A stretch of 64,000 nt of DNA from Arachnopeziza araneosa (Eukaryota > Ascomycota > Leotiomycetes > Helotiales > Arachnopezizaceae), in assembly GCA_003988855.1 (NCBI GenBank), contig QYAI01000154.1, positions 1 through 64,000 of the forward strand, given 5' to 3'. The translations under genes were made by a program, and so were the position numbers. The notes beneath the pieces are model-generated. The model did no database searches. It saw nothing but the letters and a program-made list of their open reading frames with translations, and was not told the DNA's origin. This document shows positions 1 to 10,719 of the stretch, in pieces (within the stretch, counting starts at the first letter, position 1; the number at the start of each line of letters is the position of its first letter).

Positions 1-300
1 TTCAAGAAGGTAAAGCTGAAGAGCAACAAGTGCTCGAAGCTCTCTATATATACCCTCCGTACGAGAAGGACAGCCAACACGGTTCTTCTCGTACGGTCTC
101 CTTTCCAATAGTCTCTGTCAATAGTCAATCAATAGTTCTATCGATAGTGTCATCGATAGTGTTATCGATAGTTCTGGCGATCGCCATGCTGATCTCATTC
201 CTTTCATCAAAGGGGTCAACTTCGGGTGCTGCCTCAATTCCTGCCTAGGCCCTCAGGCCTAGGTCCTGACAACCGGGTCTAACCCGTGACAGAGAGTACC
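1..300. repeat. LTR-like non-coding repeat debris
   Basis: There is no credible gene here. A TATA-like run (44-51) is followed by a perfect 11-bp inverted repeat, CCGTACGAGAA at 57-67 and its complement at 86-96. Next come three 12-bp direct repeats built on ATCGATAGT at 138-173, then a GCCTAGG palindromic patch at 243-262 and a CGGGT/ACCCG hairpin near 274-289. TATA box, hairpin and short repeats together resemble the R/U5 part of a fungal LTR, but no partner LTR, primer-binding site or pol fragment is visible. The retroelement reading is inference. Confidence 0.3.
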
Positions 301-1372
301 AACAAGAACAGGTGTAGGCCAGCTACGAAAGAAAAGAAGAATATAAGAAAAGAAAAACTACATGAGTAAGGTGTGCTTTATCTACAGTAGATTTCTCTCT
401 GGCTCTAGTCCGAATAGGCTCTGAATGTACCTCTTATTTTCCACACTTCGGTAATGAGGTCCTGTCTGTCTGTGCTGTCCACACATGACATTCTGTTCAC
501 GTGATATCCTGCTCATCACAGCTAAGTTATTCCCTACCTACCTAGGTAGCTTTCAAATGGATATTGCCTAAAGCTCGGACTACCGGCACAGTAGATCATC
601 TAAAAACGAGTAAAATTCCTCTAAAAAAATCTGTAGGGGCTACGTTAAGCACCCTACCAGCTCGAGATTGCACCACGGCCAGTTAAAGATGATATATTCA
701 TAGTTCTGGCTGTTTCTAGAACTGTCAGACTGTCAGACTTTCAATCATAGCACAGAACAATACCAGCACCATGTGACAAATTGAGAACTTGTTCCAGCCA
801 ACGAGAAGAACAGTCGTCTGCTCCTCAGGTACCTCAATAACATGATCATTGATTTATATACCAGGTTAATATCTTTCAAAGCCCTAACCCTAGCGCTTTA
901 CTTGAACTGGATAATTTAGAAACATCATAACTGGTGGAAATTTTGTCGTGGATCATCTGGTAGCCCCTCTTGGGCCAAGTCATTTATAGTAGTTCGGTTA
1001 TTCTGTGGTGGTAGCAGGCCTCTACTTTATAGTAATCTTTCTTATTTGACACAATGCGTCGTCATAAAGCGACCTGATAATCTTTTTTCCGATTTGATAA
1101 GTTCATCGTACATTGAAATTAATGTATCTAGATTTGGTTGCAGCCCCTTCTCCGGGAATCAACCATGAAGTGTGGGGTTCGGCAAACAACCCAGGAAAAT
1201 TATTTAAATCAACCGGCTTCGAGATATTCTTCATAACCAGCTGATAACTTTCAACCGCTTAGAAAAGTTCAATTACATTTTTCCGATGGAAATATGTAGC
1301 CTAATGCAAGATAATTATCCAAACTATGATAAATAAACCACAACTCCCCTTAGAGGATACCACATCGTCAAA
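301..1372. other. Intergenic, upstream of xylanase
   Basis: No open reading frame with coding character is seen. The block is AT-rich toward the xylanase start and should hold its promoter. A CCTACCTACCTAGGTAG palindromic patch lies at about 534-550. Confidence 0.5.
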
Positions 1373-2632
1373 ATGCGTCTCTCTTTCGTCGCCTTCTTTG
1401 TTTCCGTCACTCTCGCAGCACCAAGCAACTTCTATGAAGTTACCCGAGATGTTGACTGGGAATCAGCTTTAATCAGTCATTCTAATGGCATCGAGAAAAG
1501 GGCTCGAACTGAGAAATCGATGGATGCCATCTTCAAAGGCTTGGGAAAACAGTATTTTGGAACCTGTTCTGACGAAACAGAATTGAACACTGCGTCCAAT
1601 AGCGACGTCATCAAAGCTGATTTTGGGCAGTTGACTCCAGAAAATTCGTAGGTTATAAAACTTTCGAGAATATAAGATGCTGACATTTTAGGGGTAAATG
1701 GGACACTACTGAGCCCTCCCAGGGGAAATTCAACTTTGCTGGCCTCGATTTCCTTGTCAACTGGGCGCAGACAAACAACAAACTTGTTCGTGGACATACG
1801 ACAGTCTGGTACTCCCAACTTCCCAGCTGGGTCTCTGCCATCAAGGATAAGACTACCCTCACATCAGTAATTCAAAATCATGTCACAACGGAAATCAGCC
1901 GCTATGCTGGGAAGATTTTGCAATGGGTAAGTTTTATCTTCTCAGTATCTATCCACTAACAAATCAGGATGTTTGCAACGAAATCTTTGATGAATCAGGA
2001 GCTCTTCGCTCCTCCGTTTTCTCACAAGTCCTTGGCGAGGACTTTGTTAGTATCGCATTCAAGGCAGCGAGAGCAGCTGGTATGTCGAATTCCTGTATTG
2101 AGATCTAGGCTGATTTTTAGATCCCGCGGCTAAATTGTACATCAACGATTACAACACTGTTGAAAAGGGTTCTACCTACGCCAAAACCACGGGTATGATT
2201 AAGTATGTTAAGAAATGGATTGCAGCGGGTGTTCCTATTGATGGGATTGGAGCACAGGCGCATTTGATGGCTGGTGAAGCCAAGAATGTTCCTGCGTCTT
2301 TAGCAGCGCTCTGTGCAGTAGTTTCTCAGTGTGCTCTCACAGAGATGGACATTGTAAACGCTGGTGCAGGTGACTACGTTACAGCGGTCAAGGCCTGTGT
2401 GGATATTCCAAACTGTGTTGGGGTCACGGTATGGGGTGTTAGAGATCCCGATTCCTGGAGAGCATCAAGCAACCCTCTGTTGTTTAACAGTGCATATGCT
2501 ACGAAGCCTGCCTATTCGGCCTTGGTCGCAACAATCGGAGCCATGACACCTGTGTCTCCTGTCCAGACTAGTACCACTGCCACTTCGACTACCGCGACTT
2601 CGACTACCATCGCTTCAAAAGTTGCTGCATAA
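1373..2632 (+). CDS. GH10 endo-1,4-beta-xylanase, secreted
   Basis: Secreted xylanase expected to cleave internal beta-1,4 bonds of xylan outside the cell. Four exons (introns 1648-1691, 1927-1967, 2080-2120) give 377 aa. The protein opens with a signal peptide (MRLSFVAFFVSVTLAAP) and a KR kexin-type site near residue 43. GH10 landmarks follow in order: the TPENS...KWD strand (GKWD here), the GHTTVWYSQLPSW strand, DVCNE with acid/base Glu175, LTEMDI with nucleophile Glu282, and the WGVRDPDSW strand near the C-terminus. A short Thr/Ser-rich tail follows; there is no CBM1. The Cys after DV in DVCNE is less usual than Val. All catalytic motifs are intact, so the enzyme looks functional. The start is the only ATG before the signal peptide. 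Confidence 0.93.
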
Positions 2633-2786
2633 GGAAGTTAAAAGTCTACATAGACTTATATTAAGAGCAAATTCTCGCTGGATGTATATACATGATACAA
2701 ATGTACATATTTGTCATTCATCCTAGAAATCTATCCTTTGACCATGACCCTGAATGCAACTAATACTTTTGTATTAATTCTGCGAC

Positions 2787-4626
2787 TTACCCTAAAGCAA
2801 GGAGCTTGGCGAAGTTTGGAGTTCCTAATCCGGTGGCAGGATCCCATCCAGAGACGGCAGAGAACCCAGCTCCACTAATTACTCCACTGCATCCAGTATT
2901 CTTCCCACTTGTAATATCTGTTAAAGCAGATTTCGCGGTAGTGTATAACCATGGATTTAGGAATCCCAATGCACTCTTTCCATTCAATAATCGATCACTG
3001 TTTAACAACTGTATTACGCTTGCAAAAGTTGGCGTGGCACAACTGGTACCATCAACCTGCTCGGCTGAACCACTTGCAACGATAACAAAGTTGGTAGCTT
3101 GGGCCGCAACATCTGGGTAGGCACGTCCAGACGAGTTGAAATACTTGCTGACAGCGGTGTGTGTTTTGTCAGTGGAGAGCCATGAGCTTACACTATCATT
3201 TTGATAGCTTGGACGTCCGAATATGCCGGAAAACCCCCCCCCTCCATCAGCCCATGCTGATTCAGGGGAGTTGCCGGTTGTACCTCCAACAACAGTGACC
3301 CAAGGGCACGAGGCAGGATAAGAAGTGGTAAATTGTTTCACACCGCCGCTTGAGCAGGTGTCTCCTACACCACTATCACCTGATGCAACCAGGACGGAAA
3401 CGCCACGTGCGCCGAGTTGAGCGAAGAGATTGCAGGTATTGTCGGCGTAAGAAAGAGGTACAGTATCCTCATCATCTCCATAGGATATGGAAATTGTTTG
3501 AGGAAGACTTGCAGCCGGAAGAGCTAGAAGATAATCTAGAAACTCTAGATATGGCTCGTTGGTGTTTGAACCAGTCCCTACAATGGGAGGGCTACCACCA
3601 ACGCTGTAGAATATATTTGGAATTTGTTCGGTAATAGCGCGACCGTATTGCACATCAAGGTTTGCTTCGATACCTGCATTGCTGGATGGACAAGAACCGC
3701 CATTCACGGTGACACAGGTGAAGGATTCGGCAGAGTTGCCTTCAGTGGCGTAACTTCTCAAGAATCTTGTAAGATCACTCTTGATGGGATACTGTTCCAG
3801 AAATCCAGCAATGCCAAACAGTCCATTTGTGTACGCTTGAGCTGATGCGAAGCTGTAGAGGTTTGATAAGCACTTGGGTGTGATGTTCGAACCAGAACAA
3901 CCAGTGACAGCTCCAGTCTCTGCAATATCCAAGTTGCTCTCATTGAATGCTCGGTGACCTGATACCATAGATCTCATCGTTCTGAGACCAAAGAACGTCG
4001 TGGGCTGAACCATTGACACATGGCCCTTGAATACATCTGGTAGACTGTACTGTAGAGTTCGAACGGCTTTGTCTCCACTGGAAGTTTGAACTATCTTTGT
4101 TAGAAATTTTCTACTCATGCAAGTAGTTCTCACCAAAAAGCTCATATTCTGCTTTCAGAAGCTTCTCAACCTGGCTGATGGAAGCATCAACAATGACAGC
4201 ATCTGACCGTGAGGACATGGTTGCATATTTATCCATTGCTTCTGCTTTCAACCAATTCATGACAAGATCTTTAGATTCATCTTTCGGGGCAATCATATCA
4301 TCAATGGCTTGCTGCGATAGATGGCTACCATAAAGCTCATGATTTGGTGTAGCAATCTGGAGGAAATCAGACCAATCCTTTGAACCAGAGAATATTCATA
4401 CATTCATAGCTAGCTCATGGAACTTATTCATATCTTGTTGCACTAAATTGATCCTGAGCTTCACTTTGAACGCATCTTTGTCGAGCTTTGTAGATTCATC
4501 CTTCGTCCATCCCGCAGGTGGACCGGATAATTTCTCGAAGATGCTGCTCTTCAATCCATCGGTGGGAGCGGCGATAACAGATGACGAAAGAGCAAGGAAT
4601 AACGAGACTGAAGTAAGGGAAAACAT
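2787..4626 (-). CDS. Sedolisin-family (S53) serine-carboxyl peptidase, secreted
   Basis: Acid-active secreted peptidase of the tripeptidyl-peptidase/sedolisin type. Three exons (introns 4357-4401 and 4091-4133) give 583 aa. A signal peptide (MFSLTSVSLFLALSSSVIA) is followed by a Pro-kumamolisin prodomain with the typical IATPNHELYGSHLS stretch, then the catalytic domain with AGIEANLD (Glu and Asp), SGDSG (oxyanion Asp) and GTSCATP (catalytic Ser). Near the end it carries the Ca-site-like DITSG and GWDPATGLGTPNF. An in-frame TGA at 4396-4398 falls inside the 45-nt first intron, so it is not a lesion. Removing the intron restores a standard prodomain. The gene is tail to tail with the xylanase (154 bp), giving two secreted hydrolases side by side. 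Confidence 0.93.
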
Positions 4627-4680
4627 TTTCCCGATCAAATGAATAAGTGCTGAATGGTTCTTTCTCAGTGAGGGACATCT

Positions 4681-4687
4681 TTATATA
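4681..4687 (-). promoter_or_regulatory. TATA box of the S53 peptidase
   Basis: TATATAA on the minus strand, about 55 bp before the peptidase ATG at 4626. Position and sequence fit a core TATA element. Confidence 0.5.
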
Positions 4688-5466
4688 TCGTGGTGCTTGT
4701 TTGCCAAGCCATTCGCCATATCTCACCAGGGTGATAAACAATTCTCACCCTTGAAACTGCCTCTTTTAGATGATGATCGGTTTCGTGGAGACAAAACTAA
4801 TTTATTAAGCTTATCTGCGATCCAATTAGATGAAGAACATTCGTTTTGGTCTCGGCATTGGTTAGCGATAAAGCGATCGGCATAACTTAGGCAGGTTTGA
4901 GCGATCCAGAATAGGCAAGTCATAACTATTCTGTTCTTAGGCGACGATTGATTAACGAGGTATTGAATGGCCATTTTGTTGGCCGCAGGTACATTGTAAT
5001 ATGACCTGCCACTTATTCCATAGTATAGGCTATACAGCTTTCAGGGCTGGGGTTCGCTTAGCCTAGCAGGATCAGGAGGGGGAAACCATTCTCTGAAGAG
5101 GGAAGGTACATGTTAATATCACACGATAACAAGTCTCTTAATTAAGGTTATCTTTTAGCACTCAAGTTTGGTCAGAAGCTTTGATCTGGAAGAGTGTAAC
5201 CCGAAAGCGGGGTGGCTTCTACTTGATCTGGCGAATGTGTTTGCTTGCTCATTTCCTCTTGTAATAATTAAGAACAGGCTTCAAAAAGAGACATAATCGA
5301 CAGGAGCTATTTTACTTTGAAATTATTTTATTAAATCACCATTGCACTATCTACCACCTGTTGTGGAATATTTTCTAGCTACTGAGGCAGCATTCAAAAC
5401 CGATTTATAAATCTCCGTGTAAATTGAAGTAACTTCGCGAGCTTTTTCAAGCAAATCCTATGTAAA
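4688..5466. other. Intergenic between S53 peptidase and MFS transporter
   Basis: Apart from the peptidase promoter I see nothing coding. It holds the 5' region of the peptidase and the 3' region of the MFS gene. Confidence 0.5.
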
Positions 5467-7425
5467 TTAATCATCCTCGTACGCTTCGGTACCAGAATCA
5501 ATATTGGGCCTCTGGATTCCTTGAGTACGATCTAAATCCATGGCCCAGGTTGGAATGGCAATAAGGCCATAAAAGAACTACGGAATATCAGCCTTGAAAA
5601 GAAGCAGGTATTGCGATAAGTTCCTGTGCATATAATAAAGATCGCTGAACAAGAGACTTACTGCACAAATGAGGAAAGGTATTCCAGCAATGACCCCTCC
5701 AAAACTTAAAGTACTCGTGAAAGCTGCAGTAAGAACAAAAGCACCGATAAATGATCCCGATGTTTCAGCTATAGCGAATCCACTATATAGCATAGGAATT
5801 GATATGTTGTTAGAGGTAGCAGCAGAAGTAGCGAGACTTCTAACAAGTACAGGAAATCCGAATCCAAAAGCGTATATAATTAGTCCTATTTTCGTCAATG
5901 CTCGAACGTTCAGAAAGGGTCAAGGTAAAGATATAAGCAGTTATAGAACTCACCAGGAATCAGCACCCAGACATTCCATGATATACCCATAATGATAGTT
6001 CCACACATAAGCATTAAGATGCTTAACCTTGCGAGTTTCGTGCTTGCAGTCTCTGCGCTTACCTTCATAGCTCTCTGGGCAAAAGGAAGGACAACGGTGT
6101 ACAGTATCAACACTACAACAGCTTTTATAGAAAATAGGAAACCAGCCTAGAGGAGATGTTTCGTTACTAGAGTTCTGTATATCACTGCAATGTAGGCTCC
6201 AGCTTACCTGTGCTAAAGTAAGACCAAACCTCTTTGATACGTACTGCAAAAGAATGTGTAATGCTTGTTTTCCAAGTGTAACAACTAGCATTGCACCACA
6301 TGAATAACGAACAAATTGATGTTTAGTAAACATGCTAGAATATTCTCGTAGATTTGCTAACCCACTCTCGAAAGCTTTCCGCAATCCGGATGTTTCCGAT
6401 TGATATGCCGTACTTGTTCGAACGGAGAAAGACATATCCTCTTCGTTGTCACCGATGCCTGGATTAACTCTTGATCCGTTCAAAAGAAGATGCTCCTCTT
6501 CAGCCCCAAGAGACAAGTCTGCTTGGCTTGCGTCTTCCTCTGTATTGACCCATTTGACTGGATGGGATGGTCGTGAGCCTCGGGGAAGAAAAAGAGTAAG
6601 TGGTATTGAGATCAGCGCCAAAGGAAATATAAAGAAGTATGGAGTGTAAATGCCAATAAATAACAGAGAGGAACCAATGACAGGCCCTAAAAGTTGAGAA
6701 ATTTGTATAAGTCCCTCCAAGAGTGAAAATATAGCTGTCCTAAACCGAGGATTAGCCAGGGGCGACAGCTTGAGAGAAATACAAATACCGATTTTCCGTG
6801 TAGAATGCAGCCTCAGAATAGACCAATGCAGTTGTGACATGAAAGGCTCCACCTGGTATACAAAAAATAGATGCAAGCAGTACCATATTTACAGAAAATA
6901 TCTTATAAAAATAGCCTGGGAGTGGTTAACAAGTGACTTGGAACTAAAATATGACAACTGACAAACACCAACCATCCAAGCCCAGCTGGTAATCAGCCCA
7001 GCAAAATTCATGAGCATTACAGGCTTTGGGCCTACTCGTTCAGCTAGCATTCCAATCGGCAGTGTCGCAATGAAATCTTTGGACGATTAGAGGTTATTTT
7101 ACTCCAAATACTCAACCTAGAACTCACCACAGCAGAAATGTAACAGTTGGTCGAGTGCGAAGATCCAGGCAACCTTGCGCTGAACCGAGTCAACTTTGCA
7201 AAGCTCCTCTCTCACGAACCCGCCAGGCTGGATGATGCTTGGATCGTGAATAGCATAATACTCTCGGCATGCTGTCAGTTCAATAAGACGTATGATCGGA
7301 GCAGTTTGAGCGTAGAATGAAAGATTCAAGACGAGTATGATACCCGCACAAGTCGTGGGGGCCAGCCTTGTGCGAGAGAAAAGACCATTCGCGAGGTGTT
7401 GCTTGCGCATATTTGTATCCTCCAT
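5467..7425 (-). CDS. Major facilitator superfamily transporter
   Basis: Twelve-helix-type MFS permease, substrate unknown. Seven exons joined across introns 7077-7127, 6916-6968, 6740-6788, 6147-6207, 5901-5953 and 5578-5661 give 535 aa with all phases closing. Visible landmarks are the first helix (TTCAGIILVLNLSFYAQTA), the loop 2-3 motif LPIGMLAERVGPKPVM (equivalent to GxLaDrxGrkp), a long cytosolic acidic loop in the middle (about residues 240-300) and paired helices in the second half. The last exon encodes a hydrophilic tail ending TEAYEDD. If the 84-nt last intron is retained, translation stops near its end (5578-5580) and the tail changes. The start is the first ATG (MEDTNMRK) before helix 1. 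It resembles fungal MFS proteins of unassigned substrate and no pathway genes adjoin it. Confidence 0.88.
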
Positions 7426-7788
7426 TGACAGCAACAGTATGAGATTTGAAATCAGACCTTATTCCTCTTCGTTCTGATGACTTGGAGATGCGATGCTGAG
7501 ATGCGGTGACTCAAACCTTAGAGGATCTCATGTTACAGTTGAAATACGTTGCCTGATTGCCTTGTTATGGGTGTCCGGCAGGGGGCTGATAGCACGGACC
7601 GCAAATCCCAACACCGCCATCACGCCTAACGTTAAGGAATCTTAGATGTGAACAATGATTTTAGAACAGAAAATGACAATAAAACACTGGCGGAATTTTG
7701 TTGGGTAATATAATAAAGCATCCGCATTGAAATCTAAGAGTGCAATGTTTAGAATGAGGGAAAAGATGTGGATTTCTATGATTTTTCC
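7426..7788. other. Short intergenic, MFS 5' side / kinase-like 3' side
   Basis: No gene seen. It should contain the MFS promoter and the 3' end of the kinase-like gene; no clear element was recognised. Confidence 0.4.
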
Positions 7789-9567
7789 TCAAACTTTGCT
7801 ATCCAGTTCCGAATCTATGCTTGCCTCGAAATTTGCAATGGCAGAGAGAACTTCGCTAAGTTTAGGGCGATGGGGAATGCCGATCAGCTTCTCATCTGCC
7901 TCATTGGATAAGCCTTTGCGCCATCTGCTCTTAGCCTCCAAAAACTTCTCCGCGTCCTTCACTCTTTGCTGCCACATAAGTTTTGCAGCTTTTTGGGTCT
8001 CCCACTCCGTCCCCAACGGCTCGCCATTTATCCCAGCCTTTCCCCGAGGGAAAACCATCGAGCCTTGTCGAATCACTTCAACCCTTGTCGTGTCCCATTC
8101 TACTGCTCCTCTAGTACAGTTAATGATGAGCTCTCTCATCTTGAATGGTGTTTTGCGGAACTCGGGGAATTCTTGTCCACTATCGTACTTGAAGGCTTTC
8201 AAAGTCGAGTTCCTAGTGTCACAGCAACCCTCGAATATGCACCAAAGAGTTTTTCCTAAAGAAAATACTTCTGCTGCCTCTCTTTCAGCTGGTGTGAAGG
8301 AGATCCAAGCTCGATAGTATCCTTGGGGTGGATTGGAGTATATTGGATCCACGTCAGTCTGTTCTGGCATATGCTCGTCGACGATTTTCACATATCGTTC
8401 TCTCTCTGCGGGAGGAACAGCTTCATGGGTGGACAATGCTGATAAATACTCCGAATAATGGACCTCTGGAGCAGAATACGTGATCCAATTTCCCATCTGC
8501 TCAAAATCGATAAAGATAATCTTGTCACCTTCTAAAATAAGATTATCCGCTTTCAACTCCGAGTAAAAGTTGGCAGGACTCGCATTTATAAAGAGGATTG
8601 TCGACGTAATCTGACGTGCCCAACGTAACTGGTCTTTCAGAAGTAGTGATTGAGAGTGGCTTCTGTAAGCAAGGGCATCTGCGAGATTGCCCTCGGAATG
8701 AAACCTGATGATAAAGCCATAAACCTTCTTTCCTGACCCATAGCGATCCTTTTTGGTTACCAGGAATAATGGTTTTGGCATAACGTTTGGATGGGGCTGC
8801 ATGCTCAACAGGAGCTTCAGTTCATGATACAAGTATCTCATCTCATGGACGGTTGATTTGAATACAAATAACTCTGTTTCATGAATATGTGGAATACGGA
8901 CGAGGGAGATGGTATCGTGTAGTTGCCGCTGATGTTGCATTACGTCAAGATCAATATTAGGAGGCCATGCTGACGGGGGAAGACACCACATCTCCTGCAA
9001 GGTATCTAAAGTGCAAAGCTGCCTCTCGATTCCAAGGTCAGGAACCATACACACTTTCATCTCGTCAATGTTCGGAGAAATTTTGTCAATGATGATGCGA
9101 GAACCAAACGGAAGTTGTTTGAAGGACCTCTCAAAGTCCTTGTGCGTTGCGGTCCACGCCTCCAGTTTCCTGAGAACAAGCTGTGCAAGACCAAGACTAG
9201 AAGCGCGACTATCTCGGATACAAAAAGCATCACTCGCCCCAAGGGTCTGTCGAAGACTGTGAGGATATTTAGTCTGATCTGGAATCAGTACATCAATTCT
9301 CAACGGGACGAGATCCGGTTGCAAGAAAATGGGAAGGGCGAAAAAGCGGACGCCTTGCTCATCACACCCTTCAATCCGCCATTTTGGGTTTGCCAAAGGT
9401 TCCAGTGAGTTTATTCGATTTCGGGGATTCAAGGCTGATGTAAACCAATCTTCGCTGGAGGTATTCAAATCACGAAAGGAATGACTCTTCGGGTCAGAGC
9501 TTGGAACGTCGACAAAAGCACCTTTCGGAGAACAAATACGCTCAACAAGGCTGGCCGCAAGTTCCAT
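7789..9567 (-). CDS. Protein-kinase-fold protein with altered catalytic loop
   Basis: Single-exon 592-aa protein. The C-terminal half has a kinase-like fold: VFKSTVHEMRYLYHELKLLL resembles the beta3/alphaC region, FYSELKADNLIL (about residues 330-341) occupies the catalytic loop, and IIFIDFEQMG (about 347-356) the DFG position. Glu replaces the HRD catalytic Asp, and DFE replaces DFG; the Asn of the loop and the metal Asp remain. The N-terminal 250 residues match no domain I know. Similar proteins are common in mould genomes with no assigned role. It could be a weak or dead kinase. The first in-frame ATG (MELAASL) was chosen because the frame upstream has no other ATG. Confidence 0.75.
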   Translation of the reverse strand: MELAASLVERICSPKGAFVDVPSSDPKSHSFRDLNTSSEDWFTSALNPRNRINSLEPLANPKWRIEGCDEQGVRFFALPIFLQPDLVPLRIDVLIPDQTKYPHSLRQTLGASDAFCIRDSRASSLGLAQLVLRKLEAWTATHKDFERSFKQLPFGSRIIIDKISPNIDEMKVCMVPDLGIERQLCTLDTLQEMWCLPPSAWPPNIDLDVMQHQRQLHDTISLVRIPHIHETELFVFKSTVHEMRYLYHELKLLLSMQPHPNVMPKPLFLVTKKDRYGSGKKVYGFIIRFHSEGNLADALAYRSHSQSLLLKDQLRWARQITSTILFINASPANFYSELKADNLILEGDKIIFIDFEQMGNWITYSAPEVHYSEYLSALSTHEAVPPAERERYVKIVDEHMPEQTDVDPIYSNPPQGYYRAWISFTPAEREAAEVFSLGKTLWCIFEGCCDTRNSTLKAFKYDSGQEFPEFRKTPFKMRELIINCTRGAVEWDTTRVEVIRQGSMVFPRGKAGINGEPLGTEWETQKAAKLMWQQRVKDAEKFLEAKSRWRKGLSNEADEKLIGIPHRPKLSEVLSAIANFEASIDSELDSKV

Positions 9568-10719
9568 GGTGCTGTGGTCGTGTATTCGTGGAGAACAGAG
9601 TCGCTGCAAGCCAAAATGAAAGTTGGTGTTTCGACTGATTTGGAGGGAAATATCGATGTACTTATTTAGTCCTCAGCATATATGAAGTGCCGCTTTGAGC
9701 GAGGAACGTGGTCGGTGTGAACGCCCATGTCCTTGCCGCCCTTAAAAGTCTACCCCCTCCGAGGCATCCACTCCTGTGGCCTTGGCCACAACAACACTGT
9801 CAAGGCGAGAAATGATGGAGATCTTGAATTTTGTCACGTTATTTTATGTTTCCGCTCACTTTCAAACAATTCCGAGCTTTTCCTTTCTGCTGAATTCAGT
9901 GGGAGTCTTCTTCAACGGTTGATCTACCGAGCACGACTTATTCGCACACCAATCAGAACCCAACCAGGGAATATGTATCCGTTCGCCTCGCTTTTCTGTT
10001 TTGGCGTCCAGATCTAACGTACTAGGATGGATACCAGTGATTCTTACTTGTCAGTCAAAACCCTACACCAACTTCTTCTTATCTCTAACATTAGATAACA
10101 ATATGACCAGTCTCCCTGTATCCTGAATGACTAGTCAAAATTGGTCAAAGTTGTGCGATGTATTGCCATGAACAGCTTGTACTTGCACGTAACATTGTTC
10201 AACTTGCTAAACATGATTAGGCTCACGGGTGTCTGAGAAGAAATGACACTCGATATTAGGTGACTAAATTTCGGCTGTGGGAATCTAGAGAGTAATTCCC
10301 ATTCTTGTACAGTGGCTGCACAACATCCCGCGTAATGGCAGTTCAAGGAGGGCAGCCAAAGGAAACAGCTACCTTTGGATGGAAGCAACTCATTGCATTC
10401 AGATTGGCTCATAGTTATCCTTGAAGGATACACACCAATTTTCTGAGATAACGACATCACAAACCATTGGTTTTACTTAATCCTTTGATGCTGCATCCCC
10501 GCGTGGGGATATGCGAAGCATGTTATCAGCTGAGTCTTCTGATCCATCGTGAGCCGCAGAGCCGCAGTCCTCGGAGTCTCTGCTTTTGCCACTCACTGAA
10601 ATCGGTCTATAAAGAGGCCAGCGGGAAAGCATTGCTCGAATGTGTCCATAATAAACTTTCCAATAACAATAGGCACGCCAAATCACCCTTTCCTCAATCA
10701 TACTTGGGTATACAACACA
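9568..10719. other. Divergent promoter region, kinase-like gene / TauD dioxygenase
   Basis: 1.15 kb between two divergent starts. A CCAAT box lies at 9949-9953 and a TATA box at 10608-10613. Small open frames here are not convincing. Confidence 0.45.
10608..10613 (+). promoter_or_regulatory. TATA box of the TauD dioxygenase
   Basis: TATAAA, 107 bp before the ATG at 10720. It is the best core element between the two divergent genes. Confidence 0.4.

Noticed and set aside
4396..4398. In-frame TGA in the S53 peptidase, apparent pseudogene
   Set aside because: It lies inside a 45-nt GTATGA...CTCCAG intron. Splicing yields the standard prodomain sequence and the remaining motifs are intact.
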